DNA from: Agromyces sp. CF514
GTDB lineage: Bacteria > Actinomycetota > Actinomycetes > Actinomycetales > Microbacteriaceae
DNA length: 64,000 bases
NCBI RefSeq assembly: GCF_900113185.1
Contig: NZ_FOZD01000001.1
Coordinates: forward strand, 248,001 to 312,000
Reading direction: 5' to 3'
A program made the translations under genes and the position numbers. The notes beneath the pieces were generated by a model. That model worked only from the letters and a program-made list of their open reading frames with translations. It was not told where the DNA came from and made no database searches. Below are positions 23,306 through 32,713 of this stretch, piece after piece (the stretch's first letter is position 1; the number at the start of each line of letters is the position of its first letter).

Positions 23306-24352
23306 CTACCCCGCGAGCGACTCCGCGTCGATCACGAAGCGGTAGCGCACGTCGCTCGAGAGCACGCGCTCATAGGCGTCGTTGATCTGGTCGGCCGAGA
23401 TGAGCTCGATCTCGGGGGCGATGCCGTGCTCGGCGCAGAAGTCGAGCATCTCCTGGGTCTCGCCGATGCTGCCGATGCTCGATCCGGCGAACGAGCGGCG
23501 ATTGCCGAACAGCGTGAACACGTGCACGGGCAGCGGCTCGGGCGGAGCGCCGACGCTCACGAAGGTGCCGTCGAGCGCGAGCAGCGAGAGGTACTTGCGC
23601 ATGTCGATGGGGGCGCTGACCGTGTTGATGATGAGGTCGAAGCGGTTGGCGAGCTCGCCCCAGGTCGCGTCGTCGCTGGTCGCGTAGTAGTCGGATGCCC
23701 CGAAGCGCAGGCCGTCTTCGCGCTTGGACAGCGTCTGCGAGAGCACGGTCACCTCGGCGCCCATGGCCGCGGCGATCTTGACGGCCATGTGGCCGAGCCC
23801 GCCGAGGCCGACGACGGCGACGCGCTTTCCGGGGCCCGCGTTCCAGTGCGCGAGGGGCGAGTACGTCGTGATGCCCGCGCAGAGCAGCGGGGCCGCCGCG
23901 TCGTAGGGGATCGCCTCGGGCACGCGCAGCACGAAGTCCTCGTCGACGACGATGTGGGTCGAGTAGCCGCCCTGCGTGATCGAGCCGTCACGGTCGCGCG
24001 CGGCGTAGGTCTGGGTGTTGCCCTTCAGGCAGTAGTTCTCCATGCCGGCCTTGCAGTTCTCGCACTCGCGGCACGAGTTGACCATGCAGCCGACACCCAC
24101 GCGGTCGCCGACGGCGTGCTTCGTGACATCCGCCCCGACCTCGACGACCTCGCCGACGATCTCGTGTCCGACGACCTGCGGGTACGCGATCCGACCCCAG
24201 TCGCCGCGAACGGTGTGGATGTCGGAGTGGCAGACGCCGGCGTAGCGGATGGCGATGAGCACGTCGCTCGGGCCGACGTCGCGACGTTCGATCGTCGTGG
24301 GCACGAGCGGCTCGGTGGCGGACGGGGCGGCGTAGGCGTGGACGGTGCGCAC
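23306..24352 (-). CDS. Zinc-dependent NAD(P) alcohol dehydrogenase
   Basis: 348 residues of the cinnamyl-alcohol/YahK-like medium-chain dehydrogenases. GVCHSDIHT and [12 protein letters not shown] hold the catalytic zinc ligands. The structural zinc loop [15 protein letters not shown] is complete, and [14 protein letters not shown] binds the nucleotide. These enzymes reduce a broad range of aldehydes. AAGGAG lies before the start. Upstream on its strand are a TAGGCT -10 and an inverted repeat over the likely -35 position. It follows the siderophore operon on the same strand, but the 163-bp gap with its own promoter argues for separate control. Confidence 0.92.
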   Translation of the reverse strand: MRTVHAYAAPSATEPLVPTTIERRDVGPSDVLIAIRYAGVCHSDIHTVRGDWGRIAYPQVVGHEIVGEVVEVGADVTKHAVGDRVGVGCMVNSCRECENCKAGMENYCLKGNTQTYAARDRDGSITQGGYSTHIVVDEDFVLRVPEAIPYDAAAPLLCAGITTYSPLAHWNAGPGKRVAVVGLGGLGHMAVKIAAAMGAEVTVLSQTLSKREDGLRFGASDYYATSDDATWGELANRFDLIINTVSAPIDMRKYLSLLALDGTFVSVGAPPEPLPVHVFTLFGNRRSFAGSSIGSIGETQEMLDFCAEHGIAPEIELISADQINDAYERVLSSDVRYRFVIDAESLAG

Positions 24353-24409
24353 GGCGGACTCCTTCGGGGTCGAGCGGTGGGGTCGGGCGCGGGATGGGCG
24401 CGGGTGTCC

Positions 24410-24447
24410 AGCCTATGACGGCAGCACGGGTGATCGAAACGATTCGA
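24410..24447 (-). promoter_or_regulatory. Candidate promoter and operator of the alcohol dehydrogenase gene
   Basis: On the minus strand TAGGCT (24410-24415) is a good -10. At -35 distance lies TCGAA-ACGA-TTCGA (24434-24447), a perfect 5-bp inverted repeat overlapping a second small dyad, ATCG-AAA-CGAT. The shape resembles LacI- or TetR-type operators; the regulator is not identified. Confidence 0.4.
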
Positions 24448-24515
24448 GTGAAGTCGGGGCGCGCTCGTCTGGATGGGCCGGCGGTCAGACGGCGGTAGGC
24501 GCGACCGGGTTCGTG

Positions 24516-27305
24516 TCAGCGCGGCATCCGCTCCCAGCGCTCGCGGGGCATGAACGCGAGCTGCCCCTGCTTGTTCGGCAGGTCGATGACCGGGCCGGCG
24601 ACGAAGCCCATGAGCGTCATGCGGTTCACGGCGCCGTCGTTGTGCACGTCGGGTTCGACGATGAGGCGCGCGGCTCCGGGGGAGAGGAAGAGGAAGTCGC
24701 CGATCACGCGGGCGATGCGGGTCGTAAAGGCGTCGACGGGCGCGCCGCGGTCGCCGATGAAGAAGTGCAGGCCCACGTCGCCCGGCTCGACCGCGTAGCA
24801 CTCGCCGACGGGGTCGTGCTCGGGCTCGTAGGTCTGCAGCAGCACGACGGGGGTTCCGTCGCGGAAGACGAGGAATGCGTGGTGCGTGTCGAGCTCGTCG
24901 ACGTACGCGTAGAGGTCGCGCAGCTCCTGCCGCGAGAGCTCGCCGAGCCCCCAGAACCTCGCGCGCGGCTGCGTCACCCACGTGTGGATCACGTCGAGGT
25001 GCGCATCGGGATCGAGCACGAAGACCTCGATCGTGCCGAGCGCGGGGTCGTGCGCGGTGTGCACGAGCCGGCCGGCGGGGCCGGTCGTGAGGCGGTCAGT
25101 GCTGAGGGCTGTGGCGCTTTCGGTCATGCGTGGCTCGATTCTTCGGAGAGCGGATGTCACGGGCAGGCGGATGTCACGGGCGGGCGGAGGTGTCGGGCCG
25201 CCGACTCGTGGCGGGTCGGCGGCGACCCAGCCGGCGAGCTGGTCGGCGAAGTGGGCGGAGGCCGGGTCGCCGGAGGCGCCGAACGGCACGCTCCAGCGGC
25301 TGTTGTCGCGATCGGCGAGGTCCCACGCCCAGCGGGCGACGGATCCGCGCCAGCTGCGACGGGTGACGCCCGGCGTGGATCCCGTGCAGCGCACGGACTC
25401 GCCGTCGCCGCTCAGCGGGACGTCGAGGTCGCGGCCGGGATCGGCGACCCCGGGCACGTCGAGGAAGACGTGGAGGGGCAGCAGCCGGTGCTCGTCGCCC
25501 CACGACTCGGGTTCGCGGGCGGCGGCAGCGGCCAGGGCGTCGCGCACGAGCGCGTCGCGGCGGTCGGCCAGCGCCGGTGCGTGCAGGAGCCCCGGAAGTG
25601 CGGTGGCGATGCGGCCGCGCGCGCCCATCCACGGGTCGAAGATCGCGCCGAACGGATGCGGGTCGTGCAGGCGCTCGAACTCGGGCAGTGCTGCGACGCG
25701 CTCGACCAGCGCCTCGCGGAAGGCCGCCAAGCGCGCGGCAGCGGGGGAGTCGGCGGCCATCACGCCGTCCCAGGCGAGGAGTTCGTCGCGCGCTCGCCGC
25801 GGCTCGAGCTCGAGCCCGTCGAGCTCTGCGTCGGCCGGCAGCAGCGCGAGCCACTCGTCGAGCCCGCCGAGCCGGGCGTCGCCCCAGATCGGCATGAACT
25901 CGTCGACGCTCGCAGGGCGCCGCGTCTCGAGCAGGTGGCGGATGCGGCGTGCGCGATGCGGCGGGGCGTAGGCGTGGCCGAGATCCACGTCGGCGCGCGT
26001 CGGGCGCTCGTTCGCGTTCACGGCGACGGTCTCGACGGCGACCGCTCGCGGCATCCGACGATCCTCGACCGGGCGCGTGGACCGACCGTCGAGGGGCAGG
26101 CGTCGCTCGGCGTGCGTGCGATCGGGCGCGCGGCCCACGGTCGCCGAGAGCACCGTGCCGTGGCGATCCGCGGTGAGTAGGCGATTGACCGGGTCGACCC
26201 ATCGGCCGAACGCCGCGACGACGTCGGCCGCCGAGCGGGCGCGCAGCAGCGGCAGCAGTGCGGCGAACCCGAGGTCGCGGCCGGTGCGCGCGGGCATCCG
26301 AACGCTCCAGGCCTCGAAGTCGGCGGACTCCCCGAATGCGCCGCTCGGCAACGGTGAGAGGTCGGTGACGACCGTGCCGCGCTCGGTCTCGATGGCCTCG
26401 ACCCCGACCGGGTTACCGCCGCGCACCTCGATGCGCGAGTGCTCGACGGAGGTCGCGCGCCAGCCGTCGGGGCCGAGGGCCTCGACGCGTGGGAGCTCGC
26501 CGTGCCCGCCGCTGACCCGTCGCAGCCGCTCGCGGAAGACGTCGACGCTGTGCGCCATCGCGTTCGTGATGCCCCACGCGGCGTGGCCCGTGTGTCCGAA
26601 GTGGGCGATGCCCGGAACGCCGGGGAACGCGAGCCCGATGACGTCGAACTCGTCGCACGCCAGGCCGACCTGCTGGTAGACGCCCGGCAGCTCGAACAGC
26701 CGATGCGGGTCGCCGGCGAGCACGGGCGACCCCGACGAGGTCAGCGACCCGTGCACCGCCCACGCGTTGCTCCCCGACGCCGGCTCGGCGTCGTCGCCGC
26801 TCGTCAACACGTCGACCCAATCGTCGCCGACCGTGCGCGCGACGTGCTCGGCCCAGAGCACGCTCGGGAACGACGAGAACAGCGCGTGCGCGACGTGCAG
26901 CACCCCGAGCGGTGCGTGCTCGGGCCAGTCGTCGAGCGGGGCGCGGTCACCGAAGTGCGTGTCGAGTGCGGCGAACTCGACGGCACGCGCGCCGGTGCCC
27001 GCGGCGCCCTCGCGCATGCCCCGCCGCACCCCGTCGACGTACGCCCGAACGAACGCCCGGTCCTCGTCGCCGAGCGCGGCGAACGCCCGACGGGCCGTGT
27101 CGTCGAGCCGGGCGCGGCGCGCGAAGACGTCCCAGTCGAGCCCGGCTGGGCCGATGAGCGCCGCGAGGGTGCCCTCGGCGCGGCGCCGGTCGACCTCGAT
27201 CTGCCATCCACGGTCGTGCGCCGTCGCCTCGCCCTGCGCGGCGGCGAGTTCGAACACGTCGTCGCCGCGCACGAACGGGATGCCGAGGGCGTCGCGGCTG
27301 ATCAC
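24516..27305 (-). CDS. Fused penicillin amidase (DesG-like) and IucB-type acyltransferase (DesH-like)
   Basis: A single 929-residue frame. Residues 1-726 are a penicillin-amidase Ntn hydrolase: SGSNAWAVHG contains Ser179, the expected nucleophile exposed by autocleavage, followed by GDPHRLFELPGVYQQVG and FGHTGHAAWGITNA. Residues 727-929 are a siderophore-type GNAT: VFVLDPDAHLDVIHTWVTQP, FWGLGELSRQELRDL, LHFFIGDRG and RLIVEPDVHN. From memory, separate desG and desH genes accompany some actinobacterial des clusters and are linked to unusual acyl groups. The junction carries a 17-bp tandem duplication (25150-25183). The GTG at 27305 lies 10 nt after the desD stop. An ATG at 27353 inside the palindrome is an unlikely alternative. 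No signal peptide is obvious. Confidence 0.82.
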   Translation of the reverse strand: MISRDALGIPFVRGDDVFELAAAQGEATAHDRGWQIEVDRRRAEGTLAALIGPAGLDWDVFARRARLDDTARRAFAALGDEDRAFVRAYVDGVRRGMREGAAGTGARAVEFAALDTHFGDRAPLDDWPEHAPLGVLHVAHALFSSFPSVLWAEHVARTVGDDWVDVLTSGDDAEPASGSNAWAVHGSLTSSGSPVLAGDPHRLFELPGVYQQVGLACDEFDVIGLAFPGVPGIAHFGHTGHAAWGITNAMAHSVDVFRERLRRVSGGHGELPRVEALGPDGWRATSVEHSRIEVRGGNPVGVEAIETERGTVVTDLSPLPSGAFGESADFEAWSVRMPARTGRDLGFAALLPLLRARSAADVVAAFGRWVDPVNRLLTADRHGTVLSATVGRAPDRTHAERRLPLDGRSTRPVEDRRMPRAVAVETVAVNANERPTRADVDLGHAYAPPHRARRIRHLLETRRPASVDEFMPIWGDARLGGLDEWLALLPADAELDGLELEPRRARDELLAWDGVMAADSPAAARLAAFREALVERVAALPEFERLHDPHPFGAIFDPWMGARGRIATALPGLLHAPALADRRDALVRDALAAAAAREPESWGDEHRLLPLHVFLDVPGVADPGRDLDVPLSGDGESVRCTGSTPGVTRRSWRGSVARWAWDLADRDNSRWSVPFGASGDPASAHFADQLAGWVAADPPRVGGPTPPPARDIRLPVTSALRRIEPRMTESATALSTDRLTTGPAGRLVHTAHDPALGTIEVFVLDPDAHLDVIHTWVTQPRARFWGLGELSRQELRDLYAYVDELDTHHAFLVFRDGTPVVLLQTYEPEHDPVGECYAVEPGDVGLHFFIGDRGAPVDAFTTRIARVIGDFLFLSPGAARLIVEPDVHNDGAVNRMTLMGFVAGPVIDLPNKQGQLAFMPRERWERMPR
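25150..25183. repeat. 17-bp tandem duplication at the DesG/DesH junction
   Basis: GCGGATGTCACGGGCAG (25150-25166) is followed directly by GCGGATGTCACGGGCGG (25167-25183), one mismatch. Seventeen is not a multiple of three, so the duplication changes the reading frame. It lies in the linker between the amidase and acyltransferase domains, just upstream of the codon for Met727 (25127). Confidence 0.9.
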
Positions 27306-27315
27306 GGCCGCCGGC

Positions 27316-29229
27316 TCACACTGCGGCGTCGGAGGTGACGGATGCCGCGGCATCCGCCCCGAACCGACGCGACCTCGCGATCGGATTCACCATCCGACCA
27401 GCGTAGATGAGCGACTCCGACTGGTTCGCGATGTCGACCATCTGCAGGGTGTTGCGCAGCTGGAGGCGGTTCAGGCACGAGTGCGCGAAGGTCTCGGCGC
27501 GCAGGTCGATGCCCGACTCGAGGTGCGGGTGCGAGACCTCGTGCTCGTCGACGCACTCGGCCACGAGCGCCCAGAACGTCTGCTCGTCGAGCGTGCCGTC
27601 GCGGTGCAGGATGCCGGCGAGGTGCCGCAGCACGCCGTCGAACACGTCGGTGAAGATCGCCAGCGCCTTCTCGGTGTCGTCGACCTCGGCGATGATGCGC
27701 TGCACGTCTTCGGGCACGGGCGGCATGGCGGGCGTGCGGCCCGCGGCGTCGGCCCGCGGAGCCGACAGCAGCGCGACCTCCTCGCCGATGTCCTTCATGA
27801 AGACGCCGACGGGCACCGCGTCCTCGAGGATGAGGATCAGGTTCTCGCCGTGCGGCATGAACGCGAGGTCGTACGCGCGCAGGCAGTGCACGAGCGGCCG
27901 CAGGTAGGCGCGCAGGTACGCCCGCACCCACTCGACGGCGGGCAGGGCGGATGCCGCGACGAGCGCGCTCGCGACCGAGGCCCCCGAGGCATCCCGATGC
28001 AGCAGCGCCGCCATGGTGCTGAGCCGCTGGTTCGGCGCGAGCAGCGGCACGGGCGACTCGCGCCAGAGCGCGGCGAGCATCTTGCGGTGCGGCGAGACCG
28101 TGCGGGTGCGGTGGTAGGCGTCGCCCGTGTAGCCGATCGACGCGTGCTCGCGCAGCACGCGGAACCCGGCCTCGCCGAGCGTCTCATCGGCGCCCACGAG
28201 CTCGGCCACCCAGTCGTTGATCGCGGGCGTGACCCGCATGTACGCGGGGGAGAGGCCGCGCAGGAACCCCATGTTCTGGATCGACAGGGCCGTCTTGACG
28301 TAGTCGCGGCTCCAGTCGTCGGCGTTGAACATCGTGCGCAGCGACTGCTGGGCGAGGTAGCGGTCGAACCCCTCGCCGAGGAACACGAGGTTCTGCTTCG
28401 CGAGGTCGGGCGCGAAGGTGATCGAGACGCGGTGCTCCCACTGCCACGGGTGCACGGGCAGCAGCAGGTAGTCGGCCGGGTCGAGTCCGGCGTCGACGAG
28501 GCGCGCCTCGAAGACGTCGAGCTGCGGGCGGCCGAGCTGCTCGCGCAGGAACGACTGCGCCTCGAGGCCCTCGCCGAGGGCGAAATGCGTGAACTCGCGA
28601 CGGGCGGCGAGCCAGACGAGCTTGAACGGCTCGCCGGCCTCGGGCGCGAAGGCCGAGTACTCTGTGACGCCGAAGCCGATGCGGCCGTTGTTCGCGACGA
28701 AGCCGGGGTGGCCCTCGGTCATCGCCGACTCGATCGTCTGGAAGTCGGCGCGCGCGAGCTCGGCCGCGGTCGGCCCGCCCTGCGTCAGCTTGAACGCCGA
28801 GCTGGCGAGCGTCGACGCGATCTCCTCGAGATAGGTCGCGAGCAGCGCGTCGGGGATGCCGAGCAGCGGCTGCAGCTCGATCACGAACGCCTGCGCGTCG
28901 AGCGGGGTCGGCGTGCCGTCGACGCGGCGCTCGAGGGTCGGCTCGTCGAGCACCCAGTGCTCGAGCTCGAACCGGTCGGCGTCGAAGCGGTACTCCACGC
29001 GGCCGCCGTCGAGGGCGAGTCGGTAGGAGCGGGCGGATGTCGCGGGGCCGACGTCGTCCGCGGGGCCGGCCGACTCGGCCGGCTCGGGCGCGAGCAGGCG
29101 CTCGTGCGTGAACTCGGCGATCGCCTTGGCCACGAGGTGGCGCTGCGCGGTCGCCATCGCGGCCGGGGTGAGGTGCGCGGCGGGATTCGCCGGGCGGGTG
29201 GTGTCGTTCTGGTGGGTCATGCGCGTCAT
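27316..29229 (-). CDS. desD: NIS siderophore synthetase (IucA/IucC family), DesD-like
   Basis: About 637 residues. The IucA/IucC domain fills most of the protein: EGHPGFVANNGRIGFG, LLLPVHPWQWEH, STMAALLHRD and HGENLILILED are the ATP- and substrate-binding landmarks of NIS synthetases. The C-terminal FhuF-like part ends near RMVNPIAR. DesD uses ATP to join N-hydroxy-N-acyl-cadaverine units into linear and cyclic desferrioxamines. The ATG at 29229 overlaps the desC stop (ATGA); a second ATG at 29220 is possible. The last residues (GADAAASVTSDAAV) are encoded over a palindrome copy. Confidence 0.93.
   Translation of the reverse strand: MTRMTHQNDTTRPANPAAHLTPAAMATAQRHLVAKAIAEFTHERLLAPEPAESAGPADDVGPATSARSYRLALDGGRVEYRFDADRFELEHWVLDEPTLERRVDGTPTPLDAQAFVIELQPLLGIPDALLATYLEEIASTLASSAFKLTQGGPTAAELARADFQTIESAMTEGHPGFVANNGRIGFGVTEYSAFAPEAGEPFKLVWLAARREFTHFALGEGLEAQSFLREQLGRPQLDVFEARLVDAGLDPADYLLLPVHPWQWEHRVSITFAPDLAKQNLVFLGEGFDRYLAQQSLRTMFNADDWSRDYVKTALSIQNMGFLRGLSPAYMRVTPAINDWVAELVGADETLGEAGFRVLREHASIGYTGDAYHRTRTVSPHRKMLAALWRESPVPLLAPNQRLSTMAALLHRDASGASVASALVAASALPAVEWVRAYLRAYLRPLVHCLRAYDLAFMPHGENLILILEDAVPVGVFMKDIGEEVALLSAPRADAAGRTPAMPPVPEDVQRIIAEVDDTEKALAIFTDVFDGVLRHLAGILHRDGTLDEQTFWALVAECVDEHEVSHPHLESGIDLRAETFAHSCLNRLQLRNTLQMVDIANQSESLIYAGRMVNPIARSRRFGADAAASVTSDAAV
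27340..27355. repeat. 16-bp palindrome inside the desD 3' end
   Basis: A perfect copy of the recurring motif, read as DAAAS in the non-conserved C-terminal tail of DesD. Confidence 0.85.
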
Positions 29230-29810
29230 CCGAGTCGGTCGTGGTCGGGAAGGGAGCCGAGGGCGGATGCCGCGAAGTCGGCGCGCATGCACACCGAGAG
29301 GTTCGCGCGCTTCACGTGCGCGCCCTCGGGCACGTCGACCTCGCCGAGCACGCGGAATCCGGCCCTGGCGTTCTTCACGGCGATGGCCGCATTGCGCACG
29401 TCGGGCTCGACGACCACGCGCTCGGCGCCGAGCTCGTCGAAGCACCAGCGCATGACGGCCGCGAACACGGCATCCGTCAGTCCGTGGCGGGCGTGGCCCT
29501 CGGCGGGCGCGATGAGCACGTGCATGCCGAGGTCGCCCGGAAGCGCGTCGTGGATGCCGACGAGCAGCACGCTCGCCGGATCGTATGTCTCGGCGAGGAA
29601 CGCCTGGCTGCCGTCGACGGACCCGACCCACGAGTCCTGGTGCGGGTGCGTCGCGACCTCGCCGAGGTAGTCGGCCACCTCGTCGACGCCGAGCTCCTGC
29701 ATGCCCCAGAACGCGGACTTCGGATGCGCGAGCCAGCGCTGCACGGTCGCGGCGTCGCCGGACGCATCCGTCGGCCTGATCGTGATCTCGAACTCGGTGA
29801 CGACGGTCAT
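29226..29810 (-). CDS. desC: Siderophore N-acyltransferase (IucB/DesC-like)
   Basis: A 194-residue GNAT of the siderophore subgroup. AHPKSAFWGMQELGVDEVADY, DLGMHVLIAP, RVVVEPDVRNAAIAVKNARAGFRV and the C-terminal strand match DesC/RhbD/IucB. It would transfer an acyl group from acyl-CoA to the hydroxylamine of N-hydroxycadaverine. Its fold and key motifs recur in the C-terminal domain of the fused protein at 24516-27305, so the cluster has two such acyltransferases. ATGA overlaps join it to desB and desD. Confidence 0.92.
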   Translation of the reverse strand: MTVVTEFEITIRPTDASGDAATVQRWLAHPKSAFWGMQELGVDEVADYLGEVATHPHQDSWVGSVDGSQAFLAETYDPASVLLVGIHDALPGDLGMHVLIAPAEGHARHGLTDAVFAAVMRWCFDELGAERVVVEPDVRNAAIAVKNARAGFRVLGEVDVPEGAHVKRANLSVCMRADFAASALGSLPDHDRLG

Positions 29811-31222
29811 CGCACGACCTCCGCCGGTCGAGCAGGCGCACCGGCGCCCACCCCTGACGCGGCATCCGTCGGCACCCCGAACTGCTGGAACGCGATGCTG
29901 CGCTCGAGCGGGTAGATCTCGTGGCCGCAGATGTTCGCGATGATCTGCGCGTTGCGCCAGGCCCCGAAGCCGAGGTCTGGGGCCGTGAGGCCGTGCGTGT
30001 GCTCCTCGCCGTTCTGCACGAACACGCGGCCGCGGCCGCCGTCGATGCTGTAGTCGCGCGCGACGTCGAGCCGGCCGAGCGCGTCCCAGTCGAGTCGGTC
30101 GCGCACGGGGTCGAGGAACGCCGGAACCCGTGCCGAGTAGCCGGTCGCGAGCACCAGGGCGTCGGTCTCGCGCTCGTGCTCGACCCCGAGCTGGGCATGC
30201 CGCAGGCGCAGGCGGAACCGGGTGCCGTCCCACGCGGCCTCGACCAGCTCGGTGTCGGTGAGCAGCGTCGTGGGCACGGGGCCCGAGGCGCTGAGCTCGT
30301 AGAGCGTGTCGTAGATCTCGTCGATGAGGTCGCCCGAGATGCCCTTGTACAGCGAGCGCTGCTCGCGCCCGAGCTGCTGGCGCATGGCGAGCGGCAGGCC
30401 GTGGAAGTGGTCGGTGTACTCGGGGCTCGTCATCTCGAGCGTGAGCTTCGTGTACTCCATCGGGAAGAAGCGCGGCGATCGGGTGATCCAGTCGAGGTGA
30501 TAGCCGGATGCCGCGGGCGCACCGAACCCGTCGGGGTCGCCGGTGCGACCGGCAGCCGGGGCTGCGCCCGTGCCGCGCGCCTCGCCGAGCAGGTCGCGGT
30601 AGATCTCGGCCGCGGACTGCCCGCTGCCGACGACCGTGATCGAGCCGCCCGCCTGCAGGCGTTCGCGGTTCGGCAGGTACTCGGAGCTGTGCACGACCAG
30701 GCCGGGCAGGTCGCGGAGTGCGGCCGGAACGCTCGGCGCAGTGCCGACGCCGAGCACCACGTGCCGTGCGGCGTACGTCTCGACCTCGCGCGTCTCGAGG
30801 TCGAGCGCGCGCACCGTGTAGACCTCGGTCGCCTCGTCGTGCTCGACCGACACGACGTCGCGACGCCACCGCAGCGACGGCAGCTGCTCGCTCGCCCACC
30901 GGCAGTACGCGTCGTACTCGGCGCGCAACGGGTAGAAGCTCTCGCGGATGTAGAAGGGATAGAGCCGCCCGCTCTGCTTGAGCCAGTTCACGAACGAGAA
31001 CGGCGAGGTCGGGTCGGCCATGGTCACGAGGTCGGCCATGAACGGCACCTGGATCGTCGCGCCGTCGAGCATCATGCCGTGGTGCCACGCGAACCCGTCG
31101 GCCCGGTCGAGGAACACGGCGTCGAGCGCGAGCGGCTCGACGAGGCACGCGAGGCCGAGGTTGAACGGGCCGATGCCGATGCCGACGAGGTCGTGCACGC
31201 GCGGGGTCTCGTCCGCGCTCAT
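29807..31222 (-). CDS. desB: Lysine/cadaverine N-monooxygenase
   Basis: 471 residues of the lysine/ornithine N-hydroxylase family. GIGIGPFNLGLACL binds FAD, VVGSGQSAAEIYRDLL binds NADPH and ATGYSARVPAF is the conserved C-terminal ATGY motif. It would hydroxylate the terminal amine of cadaverine using NADPH and O2. An inserted Gly/Ala-rich stretch (~residues 215-240) follows the NADPH motif and looks like a loop extension. The ATG overlaps the desA stop. Confidence 0.93.
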   Translation of the reverse strand: MSADETPRVHDLVGIGIGPFNLGLACLVEPLALDAVFLDRADGFAWHHGMMLDGATIQVPFMADLVTMADPTSPFSFVNWLKQSGRLYPFYIRESFYPLRAEYDAYCRWASEQLPSLRWRRDVVSVEHDEATEVYTVRALDLETREVETYAARHVVLGVGTAPSVPAALRDLPGLVVHSSEYLPNRERLQAGGSITVVGSGQSAAEIYRDLLGEARGTGAAPAAGRTGDPDGFGAPAASGYHLDWITRSPRFFPMEYTKLTLEMTSPEYTDHFHGLPLAMRQQLGREQRSLYKGISGDLIDEIYDTLYELSASGPVPTTLLTDTELVEAAWDGTRFRLRLRHAQLGVEHERETDALVLATGYSARVPAFLDPVRDRLDWDALGRLDVARDYSIDGGRGRVFVQNGEEHTHGLTAPDLGFGAWRNAQIIANICGHEIYPLERSIAFQQFGVPTDAASGVGAGAPARPAEVVR

Positions 31223-32667
31223 GCCACGACCTCCACGTCGCGCAGGTCGACGAGGGTCGCCGCGGCATCCTTCACCAGGTCGAGCACGTGACGGATGTCG
31301 GCGACGGATGCCTCGGGGTTCAGCAGCGTGAGCTTCAGGCACGGCCGCCCGTCGATGACGGTCTTCGCGACGAGTGCTCGGCCCGACTCGAAGAGCACGC
31401 GGCGCACCTGGGCGACGAGGGCGTCCTGCGTGGCCTCGTCGGCGCCCTCGGGGCGAACGCGGAACAGCACGGTGCTGAGCTGCGAGCGGCCGACGAGCTC
31501 GAGTTCGGGGTCGGCAGCGATCCCGTCGCCGACGACGCGCGCCAGCTCGATCACCTCGTCGAACATCTCGCCGATGCGGTCGGCGCCGAGCGCGCGCAGC
31601 GTCATCCAGAGCTTCAGCGCGTCGAAGCGCCGGGTCGTCTGCAGCGACTTGTCGACCTGGTTGGGCTCGTCGTTCTCGAGGGGGTTCAGGTAGTCGGCGT
31701 GCCACGCTGCGGCGGCGAGGTCGCCGGGCTCGCGCACGACGATCGTGCTCGACGAGACCGGCTGGAAGAAGCTCTTGTGGAAGTCGACGGTGACCGAGCG
31801 GGCGCGCTCGATACCCGAGATGAGCCCGCGGTGCTGCTTCGAGACGAGCAGTCCGCAGCCGTACGCCGCGTCGACGTGCAGCCAGACCTCGTGCGCGTCG
31901 CAGTGCTCGGCGATCGCCGCGACCGGGTCGATGACGCCGCGGTCGGTCGTGCCTGCGGTCGCGACGACGGCCATCGGGATGCGGCCGGCCGCCCGGATCG
32001 CCGCGAGGGACGCGGCCAGCGCCGCGGCATCCATCCGCCCCTCGCCGTCGTCGGGAACGCTCACCACGGCGTCGTCGCCGAGGCCGAGCAGGAGCGCAGA
32101 CTTCTCGACGCTGAAGTGGCTCGACGCGGTCGCGAGGATGTTCAGGCGCGGCAGCAGCTCGGCGCGCGAGCGCTCGTGGCGGCCGAGCGTCCACTCGCGG
32201 GCGAGTAGCAGCGCGTGCAGGTTCGACTGCGTGCCGCCCGAGGTGAAGACGCCGTCGCCGTGCTCGAAGCCGATGCGCTGCGCTGTCCAGGTGACCAGGC
32301 GCCGCTCCATGAGCGTGCCGACTGCGGACTGGTCGTAGGTGTCGACCGAGGGGTTGACTGCGGCGAGGATCGCCTCGGCGGCGACCGCCGGCAGGGCGAC
32401 CGGGCAGTTCAGGTGCGCGGTGTACGCCGGGTCGTGGAACCAGATCGCGTGCTCGAGGAACAGCTCGTCGACCTCGCGCAGTGCCTCGGCCGTGCCGACG
32501 CCCGCCGATTCGAGGTCGACCGCGTCGACGAGGTGCTGCAGTTCGGCCCGGCTCGCGCCCGAGAACGGTTGGGTGACGGAGGCCACGCGGTCGGCCACGA
32601 GGCCCGTCGCACGGCCCAGCAGATCGGTGTACTCGGTCACGGTCGAACTCATCAGCAGATCACGCAT
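31219..32667 (-). CDS. desA: PLP-dependent lysine decarboxylase, first gene of the siderophore operon
   Basis: 482 residues of the group II PLP decarboxylases. The PLP lysine is Lys298 in VDFHKSFFQPVSSS, preceded by the aspartate in LHVDAAYGCG. DesA makes cadaverine from lysine. The first of two ATGs (32667) was chosen because GGGGGAG lies about 9 nt upstream. The operon desA-B-C-D-GH then runs without gaps to 24516. An iron box 47 nt upstream indicates repression by an IdeR/DtxR protein when iron is plentiful. Confidence 0.92.
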   Translation of the reverse strand: MRDLLMSSTVTEYTDLLGRATGLVADRVASVTQPFSGASRAELQHLVDAVDLESAGVGTAEALREVDELFLEHAIWFHDPAYTAHLNCPVALPAVAAEAILAAVNPSVDTYDQSAVGTLMERRLVTWTAQRIGFEHGDGVFTSGGTQSNLHALLLAREWTLGRHERSRAELLPRLNILATASSHFSVEKSALLLGLGDDAVVSVPDDGEGRMDAAALAASLAAIRAAGRIPMAVVATAGTTDRGVIDPVAAIAEHCDAHEVWLHVDAAYGCGLLVSKQHRGLISGIERARSVTVDFHKSFFQPVSSSTIVVREPGDLAAAAWHADYLNPLENDEPNQVDKSLQTTRRFDALKLWMTLRALGADRIGEMFDEVIELARVVGDGIAADPELELVGRSQLSTVLFRVRPEGADEATQDALVAQVRRVLFESGRALVAKTVIDGRPCLKLTLLNPEASVADIRHVLDLVKDAAATLVDLRDVEVVA

Positions 32668-32713
32668 GTGCGTCGGCTCCCCCTGTCGGTCACGGTCGGC
32701 CGGATGGCCGGGG

